In this document: positions 1-5,249 of the stretch, one piece after another | Numbering within the stretch: position 1 is the first letter of the stretch | How the letters are laid out: each line of letters begins with the position of its first letter | From: Gammaproteobacteria bacterium | Lineage (GTDB): Bacteria; Gemmatimonadota; Gemmatimonadetes; Longimicrobiales; Gaopeijiaceae | NCBI GenBank assembly: GCA_024638345.1 | Contig: JAHEKL010000035.1 | Span: 9,684 to 14,932 of the forward strand | Reading direction: 5' to 3' | DNA: 5,249 nucleotides | The notes under the pieces: model-generated | The model's database searches: none | The model's input: only the letters and a program-made list of their open reading frames with translations | What the model was told of the DNA's origin: nothing | Translations under genes and position numbers: made by a program

Positions 1-2
1 TA

Positions 3-569
3 TACGCCGCCCTCCGGTGGATGCATGTGTACCTGTCGATGATCAGCTTCATGGCCATCTTCTTCTTCGCGATCACGGGGATCACCCTCAACCACCCCGA
101 GTGGACGTTCGGGATCTCGGAGTCCACCGAGGACTTCTTGGGCGAGCTGCCCACCGAATGGCGCTCCGGGGAGACGGTCGACTGGCTTGCCGTCGCCGAG
201 CACATGCGCGCCGAGCATGGGATCCGTGGCGCGTTGGCCGACTACCGGATGGACGAGTTCGAGGGCTCGATCGCGTTCAGGGCGCCGGGATACTTCGCCG
301 ACGCCTTCATCGATCCTGAGACCGGCAGCTACGACCTGACGGTGGTACGCATGGGCGCCGTCGGGGTCCTGAACGAGCTCCACCGCGGGACGGATGGCGG
401 GGCGGCGTGGAGCTGGCTGATCGACATCGCCGGAGTCTTCCTCGCCTTGCTAGCTCTGACAGGTCTCGGCATCCTCGTATTCCTCAAGCGCTTTCGGCGT
501 CCTGGCCTGCTCGTGATGGCGGGAGGGAGCCTTCTCGTGTTTCTCCTCGTCATTCGGCTCGTGAGCTGA
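3..569 (+). CDS. PepSY-associated transmembrane protein, 5'-truncated
   Basis: This looks like the C-terminal part of a PepSY-associated TM-helix membrane protein (PepSY_TM-like group), a family often linked to iron or redox functions and to periplasmic domains of unknown role. The frame is open to the left edge and reads YAALRW before the first ATG at 21. Because 'LRW-H-YL' is the usual run into the first helix of this family, the true start is probably upstream. Counting from that ATG, one hydrophobic helix spans about residues 4-24 and ends in the typical LNHP. A soluble, probably periplasmic segment covers about 25-128 and includes FIDPETGSY and the family-like LNELHRG. Two further helices follow at about 131-156 and 162-181, separated by the basic loop KRFRRP. 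The protein ends at TGA 567-569. Its last 20 nt overlap the 3' end of the convergent queG. The specific substrate or partner is unknown. Confidence 0.75.
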   Translation, partial: YAALRWMHVYLSMISFMAIFFFAITGITLNHPEWTFGISESTEDFLGELPTEWRSGETVDWLAVAEHMRAEHGIRGALADYRMDEFEGSIAFRAPGYFADAFIDPETGSYDLTVVRMGAVGVLNELHRGTDGGAAWSWLIDIAGVFLALLALTGLGILVFLKRFRRPGLLVMAGGSLLVFLLVIRLVS

Positions 570-1812
570 AGGAACCGCCCGCGGGCGTGGAGCGGGGCTC
601 GTCGAAGGACCCTTCGTCCAGGGCCAGCTGAAGCTCTTGTCGAGTCCAGCCGTCGGTCTCGTCGGCGGCCTCGCGCGCGAGGGCGGCGCGGCCTTCGTCC
701 GATCCGATCTGGCCAAGACCCCACGCGGCGTGTCCCCGCACCAGCGGATTCGGGTCGGAGAGCGCGTCGACGAGGGCAGGAACGGCCGCCTCGGAGCCGT
801 AGTTGCCCAGTGCGACCGCCACGTTCCGAAGGAAGCCCGCGCGACCGGCGCGGCGGATCGCCGACCCGCGGGAGAAAGCTTCCCAGGCCGCTTCGTCCAA
901 CTTCATCAGCTCGGTCAGCAGTGGCCCATCCGTGCCTGGGTGCGGAGCCGACGGCTCCCCGGGTTGGGGCTCGACGCCCAGCGGGCGTTCGCCCGGCCCC
1001 CGAGCCGCATATGCCGGCTCCGTCGCCACCGTCGCGAAACCGACGTTGAACGGACAGACCTCCTGACAGATGTCACATCCGTAGATGCGATTTCCGATCA
1101 GAGGTCGCAGGTCGCGGGGTATGGGCCCAGGGTTCTCGATCGTCAGATAGGAGATACAGCGAATCGCATCCATTACGGGTGCCCCGGTAGGGTCTCGACC
1201 CAACAGTGCCGTGGTGGGGCACGCGTCCAGACAAGCCCGGCAGCTCCCGCAGTGATCCCGGTCCAAAGGCGGATCGATCTCGACGTCGACCCCCAGCAGC
1301 AACACGCCGATGAAGAAATACGAGCCGTGGCGTGGATGGATCAGCATGGTGTTTCGTCCGAACCAGCCCAATCCGGCACGTTGAGCCAACTCGCGCTCCA
1401 GTACCGGTCCGGTGTCGACGTAGACGGCTCCCGGCACCGAGATTCCCTCGAGGTCCTGAAATCGGCGGTGGACGCGTTCCAGGCCCCGTTTGACCACCTT
1501 GTGGTAGTCGCGACCCCTGGCGTATCGGGCCAGCACGCCGCGACTCGATTGTTCGGGCACACCCCGCGGGTCTTCCTGATGGTAGTTGTGACCCACCACC
1601 AGGACGGCACGGACGTCGGGCAGGATTCGGCGTAGATCGGCCCTCTTTGCCAGGGCGTCCGGCCGCGCCAGATACGTCATCGAGCCATGCCGGGCGTCCT
1701 CGATCCACTCCGCCAGGAACCCCGTGTGCTCCGACGGCTCCGCACCACAGATCCCCACGAGATCGAATCCTTCCTCTCCCGCGATACGCTTCAGCCGGTC
1801 AGACCGATTCAC
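550..1812 (-). CDS. queG: Epoxyqueuosine reductase QueG (tRNA modification)
   Basis: QueG is a cytoplasmic cobalamin and iron-sulfur enzyme that reduces epoxyqueuosine to queuosine at position 34 of tRNAs with GUN anticodons, the last step of queuosine synthesis. With the chosen start it has 420 residues. The N-terminal part has GFDLVGI (16-22). VDTGPVLERE (132-141) carries the Asp (133) expected as catalytic acid, followed by GWFGRNTMLIHP. Cluster 1 is CGSCRACLDACP (188-199). The second cysteine set is C219 plus CDICQEVCP (246-254). Residues about 325-400 form HEAT-like repeats (LRNVAVALGNYG, VRGHAAWGLGQIG). The open frame extends to an ATG at 1866, but GTG 1812 is preferred. It has GGCGAGG six bases upstream, starts the protein where the family usually starts, and leaves only a 14-nt overlap with the upstream glycosyltransferase gene. 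GTG at 1827 is another option. A Pro/Gly/Glu-rich insert of about 20 residues lies near 273-295. No other queuosine genes are in view. Confidence 0.95.
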   Translation of the reverse strand: MNRSDRLKRIAGEEGFDLVGICGAEPSEHTGFLAEWIEDARHGSMTYLARPDALAKRADLRRILPDVRAVLVVGHNYHQEDPRGVPEQSSRGVLARYARGRDYHKVVKRGLERVHRRFQDLEGISVPGAVYVDTGPVLERELAQRAGLGWFGRNTMLIHPRHGSYFFIGVLLLGVDVEIDPPLDRDHCGSCRACLDACPTTALLGRDPTGAPVMDAIRCISYLTIENPGPIPRDLRPLIGNRIYGCDICQEVCPFNVGFATVATEPAYAARGPGERPLGVEPQPGEPSAPHPGTDGPLLTELMKLDEAAWEAFSRGSAIRRAGRAGFLRNVAVALGNYGSEAAVPALVDALSDPNPLVRGHAAWGLGQIGSDEGRAALAREAADETDGWTRQELQLALDEGSFDEPRSTPAGGSFSSRAE

Positions 1813-2989
1813 CCAGAGCCTCGCCACCCGAGTATCTACGACCCTTCCACTCCACTCTCCGGTCACCCCGCCAACCGCTGCGCAACGCGATCAGACCGAC
1901 CAGGGCGGCGCCGAGGGGATAGGCCAGCGCGTACGCGGCCGAAACGTCGAAGCGCCGGTAGACGAGCGCCCAGACCGCAAGACCGATTCCCGTGGTCAGT
2001 GCGGACCAGACGAGAAGCGGGCCGCCTTGGCTTGCGCCTGCGAAGACGCCCGCCCACAGCCCCAGCAGGACGAGGGGGGGCAGAACCCAGAGCACGAACG
2101 CGTAACCGACGACACCCGCAAGCGCCAGGTCGCCCCAAGGTCCCGCGGACTGCTTCGCGCCGATTGCGACGTTCTTCGTCCATCCGTCCAGAACCTCGCG
2201 GAGGGACTGATACATCCGGGTCGAGAGTCGGTCCCGCTCGGTTCGTAGGCTGAGTCGATGTCCTTCGCCCGTGAGGACCTGGGCCAGTCGGAGGTCCTCA
2301 GCCACCTCTCCGCGGACGGCAGCGTGGCCTCCGATGTCCTCGTACGCGTGCCTTCGAATGAGGATATACTGCCCGTTGGCGATCGCGTCTCTCTGATTCT
2401 CCCGTTCGAGCGGTCTATCGAGCCGGCGATACCTCAGGCCCAGAACCGTGAACATCTGGGGCTGCACCAGGCGCTCGCCGAAGCTCCCGAGCTCCTGCCG
2501 CCCGAGGAGCGAGACCGCGGATGCCCGGTCTTCCCCCAGGGCCTCGACGGCGCTGCTCAGAAGCGACGGGTCGTGGACGGTGTCGGCGTCCGTGAAGAGA
2601 ATCAGGCCTTCCTGAACACCGTGGGAGCCTTGGGCGCACGCCCACGGCTTACCGAACCAGCCCTCGGGCAGAGGCTCGCCAGCGATGACGAGGATCTCTC
2701 GTGCGTTTCCCTTCGGGACTTCTGTGGCCAGGCGATGAGTCGCGTCGGTCGAACGATCGTCCACCACCGTGATCGCGAAGTCGGGATAGTCCTGCCCGGC
2801 GATCGACTCGAGACACGCTTCGATCCCCCTCGCCTCGTTTCGGGCTGGCACCACGATCCGAACGGAGGGAGGCTCGCCGACGGACGACTCCGGGTCCTTT
2901 GGAGGAAGGGGACGGGGCTCACGCACGAGGATGGTGAGCGTGGCCACCACCAACCAAGGAAGGGCGGCCAGTATCGCGATCCAGATCAT
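1799..2989 (-). CDS. Membrane-anchored family 2 glycosyltransferase (HpnB/CrtQ-like)
   Basis: This is a GT-A fold glycosyltransferase of family 2, which probably transfers a sugar from a nucleotide donor to a lipid at the inner face of the membrane. With ATG 2989 it has 396 residues. An N-terminal membrane anchor (about 1-22) is followed by VVPARNEA (46-53), DDRSTDAT (77-84), LPEGWFGKPWA, the metal-binding TDADT (133-137), EDLRLAQ (231-237) and YQSLREVLDGWTKN. Three hydrophobic segments lie at about 290-317, 323-344 and 348-371, before a basic tail with WKGRRY (381-386). This arrangement resembles hopanoid-associated HpnB and carotenoid CrtQ-type enzymes, but no hopanoid or carotenoid genes are in the window, so the acceptor is unknown. 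The frame extends to a TTG at 3007. ATG 2989 is chosen because its ATGA overlaps the TGA of the upstream MazG-like gene, a classic coupled junction. The 3' end overlaps queG by 14 nt. Confidence 0.88.
   Translation of the reverse strand: MIWIAILAALPWLVVATLTILVREPRPLPPKDPESSVGEPPSVRIVVPARNEARGIEACLESIAGQDYPDFAITVVDDRSTDATHRLATEVPKGNAREILVIAGEPLPEGWFGKPWACAQGSHGVQEGLILFTDADTVHDPSLLSSAVEALGEDRASAVSLLGRQELGSFGERLVQPQMFTVLGLRYRRLDRPLERENQRDAIANGQYILIRRHAYEDIGGHAAVRGEVAEDLRLAQVLTGEGHRLSLRTERDRLSTRMYQSLREVLDGWTKNVAIGAKQSAGPWGDLALAGVVGYAFVLWVLPPLVLLGLWAGVFAGASQGGPLLVWSALTTGIGLAVWALVYRRFDVSAAYALAYPLGAALVGLIALRSGWRGDRRVEWKGRRYSGGEALGESV
1819..1825 (-). promoter_or_regulatory. Probable ribosome binding site of queG
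   Basis: The minus strand reads GGCGAGG, then six bases, then GTG at 1812. It lies inside the end of the glycosyltransferase gene. It supports the GTG start over the ATG at 1866, which would add 18 residues without family resemblance. The match to the Shine-Dalgarno consensus is partial. Confidence 0.4.
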
Positions 2990-3306
2990 TCCTGCTTGGG
3001 CGCCCAACGATCCGCGTCTCTCAACTCGTACTTCTCGAGCGTCCGAAGGAGCGCCTTCTCCAAGTCGACGCCCTGTTCGTTGGCCAGCACCAGGAGCACG
3101 AACAGCACGTCCGCCAACTCCAGGGCCAGGTCCTGCTCATCCTCGCCCCGCTTCTTGGTCTTCGCTCCGTACCGGTGATTCAGCTCTCGGGCGAGCTCTC
3201 CGACCTCCTCGGTGAGCCGGGCCAGATTCACGAGCGGCGGCCAGTATCCCTCCTCGAATCGAGAAATCCAATCGTCGACGCGTTTCTGTGCCTCGTTCAG
3301 CTCCAT
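2986..3306 (-). CDS. MazG-like nucleotide pyrophosphohydrolase (YpjD type)
   Basis: This small all-alpha protein of 106 residues belongs to the MazG / all-alpha NTP pyrophosphatase superfamily, which hydrolyses (d)NTPs to NMP and pyrophosphate and is thought to clean the nucleotide pool. The acidic metal-binding signature is present: EEVGELARELN (33-43) supplies an ExxE pair (E34, E37), and ELADVLF (63-69) supplies ExxD (E63, D66). Length, the EGYWPPL segment near 19-25, LNHRYG, and the end DADRW match the Bacillus YpjD-like branch as I remember it. It is a single domain, not the tandem E. coli MazG. The ATG at 3306 follows the upstream stop by 4 nt, with GGGGGA eight bases before it. The stop is shared with the ATGA of the next gene. 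The natural substrate cannot be read from the sequence. Confidence 0.9.
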   Translation of the reverse strand: MELNEAQKRVDDWISRFEEGYWPPLVNLARLTEEVGELARELNHRYGAKTKKRGEDEQDLALELADVLFVLLVLANEQGVDLEKALLRTLEKYELRDADRWAPKQE

Positions 3307-3310
3307 CGGG

Positions 3311-4351
3311 TCAGTCCCCCGGTCGCACCACGAGCTTGCCGAATACGCTTCCCTCTTCGAGCAACCGGTGGGCCTCGGCTGTCTCGTCCAGGGTGAACAC
3401 CCGATCGATGACCGGTCGAAGCTCGCCGGCGAACACGAGCTCCATCACTTCTCGATACTCTGTGGCGCTGCCCATCGTGCTCCCCAGGATCGAAAGCTGT
3501 TTCCAGAAGACATGTCGAAGGTCCGTGCTCGCGCTCGCTCCCGTCGTCGCTCCGTAGGTCACGAGTCGGCCGCCGACATCGAGCGTCTTGATCAGGTCTC
3601 CCCAAACCACCTCCCCGACGGAGTCGAGCACGAGATCTACCCGTCTCTTCCCCGTAGCCTCCCTCAGGAGCTCCCCGAGCGGGCCCCGCTCGCGATCGAC
3701 GACCACATGAGCGCCGAGATCGAGAAGTCTCCGGACGTTCTCTTCTCCCGAGGTGACGGCGAACACCTCGGCCCCGGAGTAGGCCGCGATCTGAACGGCG
3801 GCCGTAGCCACACCTCCCGAGCCTCCGGTGATCAGGACCCGCTCTCCGGGACGCAGCTTCCCCCGCGTGATCAGACCCCGCCAGGCCGTGACGAACACTA
3901 GCCCGGCCGCAGCCGCCTCGTCGTAGGAGGCCCCTTCGGGAATCTGCATCAGGTTGACGACCGGAACGACCGTGTACTCGGCCAGGCCGCCCTGGGTGTG
4001 CTCCCCAAGGACCCGGAATCTAGGGCTCGGGAGATCCTCCCCACTCCGAGCACCCTCGTACCATGCCCAGTCCAGGGATGGATCGACGACCACGCGCGTG
4101 CCCTCGCTCACCCCCTCTACGCCGGGCCCCATCGCATCGACTTGACCGGCAATGTCCGAACCCCCGATGTGCGGCATGGGAATGGGTGTGGGCAGCCCCC
4201 GTCGAATCCAGAGGTCGAGATGATTCAGGGAGGTGGCGCCTACCCGGATGCGTACCTCGCCGGGTCCTGGTGAGGGAACAGGGACCTCGGAGATGCGAAT
4301 GACCTCGGGACCCCCGTGCTCGGAGAAGAGGGCGGCCCGCATCAGGTCCAT
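3311..4351 (-). CDS. Zinc-independent MDR dehydrogenase / quinone oxidoreductase family
   Basis: This 346-residue protein of the medium-chain dehydrogenase/reductase superfamily (alcohol dehydrogenase GroES-like N-domain plus Rossmann domain) is probably a cytosolic NAD(P)H-dependent oxidoreductase. The N-domain shows HGGPEVI (12-18), the quinone-reductase-like SLNHLDLWIRRG (41-52) and HIGGSDIAG (61-69). The nucleotide-binding loop is VLITGGSGGVATAAVQIA (172-189). The C-terminal DRVFTLDETAEAHRLLEEG (316-334) and GKLVVRP are typical. There is no cysteine in the whole protein. The stretch DPSLDWAWYEGARSGEDLP (90-108) sits where relatives carry the four-cysteine structural zinc lobe, so zinc binding is not expected. 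ATG 4351 lies 9 nt after the RCC1 gene's stop. ATG 4342 (MRAALFSEHGG) fits the usual family N-terminus better and may be the true start. Neither has a strong Shine-Dalgarno sequence. The substrate is unknown. Confidence 0.9.
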   Translation of the reverse strand: MDLMRAALFSEHGGPEVIRISEVPVPSPGPGEVRIRVGATSLNHLDLWIRRGLPTPIPMPHIGGSDIAGQVDAMGPGVEGVSEGTRVVVDPSLDWAWYEGARSGEDLPSPRFRVLGEHTQGGLAEYTVVPVVNLMQIPEGASYDEAAAAGLVFVTAWRGLITRGKLRPGERVLITGGSGGVATAAVQIAAYSGAEVFAVTSGEENVRRLLDLGAHVVVDRERGPLGELLREATGKRRVDLVLDSVGEVVWGDLIKTLDVGGRLVTYGATTGASASTDLRHVFWKQLSILGSTMGSATEYREVMELVFAGELRPVIDRVFTLDETAEAHRLLEEGSVFGKLVVRPGD

Positions 4352-4360
4352 CGCGGACGA

Positions 4361-5249
4361 CTACGGTCCAGCGCTGGCAACCGGGGTGGGCACCAGCCTG
4401 TTGTCACGGGTTCCGTCGCCAATCTGGCCCTCGACGTTGTAGCCCCAGCACAGGTTTCCACCGGAGAGCGTGCGCCCGCACGTGTGTGAACCGAAGGCCT
4501 CGATCTGGCTGAAGCGCTCGAAGCCGGCGACCGGACCCGGCGCGCTTCTGGCCTGCGTCGTTCCGTCGCCGAGCTGACCGTAGACATTCGTACCCCAGCA
4601 CATCGCACCGCCGTCCACCGTGAGGCCACAGGTGTGCACGCCCCCCGTAGCCACGGACGAGAATCGAGCCGTGGTCGCCACCGGCTGAGGCTCGGGACGG
4701 GACTGGTTGGAGCCGTCGCCCAGCTGGCCGGAGTCGTTCGCTCCCCAGCACAGGATCCGGTCGTCGGCGGACAGCCCACACGTGTGTGCGTTTCCGGCCG
4801 CCAGCGCACGGAAGCGGTTGCCTCCGGCCACCGGGACGGGAGTTGCGCTCGAACCACCGACATCGTCTCCGAGCTGCCCAGAGCCATTCGCGCCCCAGCA
4901 GAACGCCCGGCCCTGGCCGTCCAGAGCACACGTATGCTGCCAGCCGGCCGCAATCTGCTGGAAGGCAGCCGTCGTGCTCACACGCGTCGGGACGTTCCGG
5001 GAGTCGCTGGAGCCATCCCCGAGCTGGCCGCTCGAGTTGGAGCCCCAACAGTAGGCGGCCCCGGCACCGTCGATTCCGCAGGTGTGCCCTACACCAGCGG
5101 CCAACGCCCGGAAGCGGTTCGTACCCGAAACGGGACTCGGTTGCCGAGTCGACGCACGACTCCCCGTACCCAACTGGCCCTGTCCGTTCGCCCCCCAGCA
5201 GAACGCCTCGCCCTCTCGGTTCAATGCGCAAACATGGGCGAGTCCGGAC
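4361..5249 (-). CDS. RCC1-repeat beta-propeller protein, N-terminus outside window
   Basis: This is the C-terminal part of a protein built from RCC1-type (regulator of chromosome condensation) repeats, which fold as blades of a beta-propeller. The frame runs open through the right edge; upstream of the TTG at 5224 it still reads GLAHVCAL, which is repeat sequence, so that TTG is not the start. Five complete units of exactly 50 residues and one partial unit are seen. Each has the pattern F-x2-(I/L/V)-x-(A/T)-x-G, HTC-(G/A)-(L/I/R), CWG-x-N-x2-GQ(L/I)GD and VP/TPV. Each unit has two cysteines (HTC and CWG) about 10 residues apart, which suggests disulfides and an extracytoplasmic or surface location; no signal peptide can be checked. 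Bacterial RCC1 proteins of this type have no agreed function. The protein ends right after the sixth unit with no anchor or sorting tail. The stop lies 9 nt before the dehydrogenase gene. Confidence 0.9.
   Translation of the reverse strand, partial: SGLAHVCALNREGEAFCWGANGQGQLGTGSRASTRQPSPVSGTNRFRALAAGVGHTCGIDGAGAAYCWGSNSSGQLGDGSSDSRNVPTRVSTTAAFQQIAAGWQHTCALDGQGRAFCWGANGSGQLGDDVGGSSATPVPVAGGNRFRALAAGNAHTCGLSADDRILCWGANDSGQLGDGSNQSRPEPQPVATTARFSSVATGGVHTCGLTVDGGAMCWGTNVYGQLGDGTTQARSAPGPVAGFERFSQIEAFGSHTCGRTLSGGNLCWGYNVEGQIGDGTRDNRLVPTPVASAGP
4364..5113 (-). repeat. Five tandem 150-bp RCC1 coding repeats
   Basis: The five complete units occupy 4964-5113, 4814-4963, 4664-4813, 4514-4663 and 4364-4513, all exactly 150 bp. 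A sixth, partial unit fills 5114-5249. The nucleotide sequence is visibly conserved at the CWG-x-N-x2-GQLGD codons, where plus-strand 'CCCAGCA' or 'CCCAACA' recurs. Units also match better at 300-bp spacing: 'GGAAGCGGTT' occurs at 4810 and again at 5110, with a related 'TGAAGCGCTC' at 4510. Confidence 0.85.

Noticed and set aside
576..587. Perfect 12-bp palindrome CGCCCGCGGGCG near the 3' end of queG
   Set aside because: It has no loop and no T-tract on either side, and it is coding (the Pro-Ala-Gly-Gly codons of queG). In GC-rich DNA it is not convincing as a terminator or operator.
637..1635. Plus-strand open frame of 332 codons antisense to queG
   Set aside because: It lies fully inside a confidently identified gene, its translation is rich in Arg, Gln, Val and Asp with no recognisable domain, and long antisense frames are expected in GC-rich DNA.
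1813..1866. ATG at 1866 as the queG start
   Set aside because: It adds 18 residues (MTGEWSGRVVDTRVARLW) that do not look like QueG and would give a 68-bp overlap with the upstream gene. GTG 1812 has a ribosome-binding-site-like sequence and a family-like N-terminus.
2258..3178. Plus-strand open frame of 306 codons antisense to the glycosyltransferase and MazG genes
   Set aside because: It spans two real genes on the other strand, including their ATGA junction, and shows no family motif. It is a GC-rich shadow frame.
5222..5224. TTG as the start codon of the RCC1 protein
   Set aside because: The frame continues upstream to the window edge and encodes GLAHVCAL, the first half of another RCC1 unit, so the gene is truncated by the window.
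4364..5249. Regular repeats considered as a CRISPR array or non-coding satellite
   Set aside because: The 150-bp units are in frame, have no spacer structure and encode clear RCC1 blades.
1..5249. Search for tRNA, rRNA, insertion sequence, integrase, attachment site, toxin-antitoxin or defence genes
   Set aside because: Nothing recognisable was found on either strand. The window is filled by coding sequence of uniform high GC, and the MazG-like protein is of the YpjD housekeeping type and is not next to a mazEF-like pair.

Overview
This is a gene-dense, high-GC window with no intergenic stretch longer than about 10 bases. It looks like chromosomal DNA of a free-living bacterium. The mix of a B12-dependent queuosine enzyme, a HpnB/CrtQ-like membrane glycosyltransferase, a YpjD-like MazG protein and a Cys-rich RCC1-repeat protein would fit Gemmatimonadota, Acidobacteriota or a deltaproteobacterial-type lineage. 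That placement is a guess from gene style; there is no rRNA or marker gene to support it.

Layout: on the plus strand, the left edge holds the 3' part of a PepSY-associated transmembrane protein (to 569). Everything else is on the minus strand and is transcribed from right to left. In transcription order it comprises a truncated RCC1-repeat protein (4361-5249, its N-terminus beyond the window), a zinc-lobe-less quinone oxidoreductase-type MDR dehydrogenase (3311-4351), a YpjD-like MazG nucleotide pyrophosphohydrolase (2986-3306), a family 2 glycosyltransferase with membrane anchors (1799-2989), and the epoxyqueuosine reductase QueG (550-1812). Junctions are 9 nt, 4 nt, an ATGA overlap and a 14-nt overlap, so the last four genes, and possibly all five, look like one transcript with translational coupling. 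The queG 3' end runs 20 nt into the 3' end of the convergent PepSY gene.

The genes do not form one obvious pathway: tRNA modification, nucleotide clean-up, lipid or carotenoid glycosylation, redox, and a probably exported beta-propeller. I found no mobile element, RNA gene, CRISPR array or defence system. The most notable points are the two-blade (300-bp) super-period and paired cysteines of the RCC1 propeller, the loss of all structural-zinc cysteines in the MDR enzyme, and the gene overlaps. None of these amounts to a demonstrably new system.
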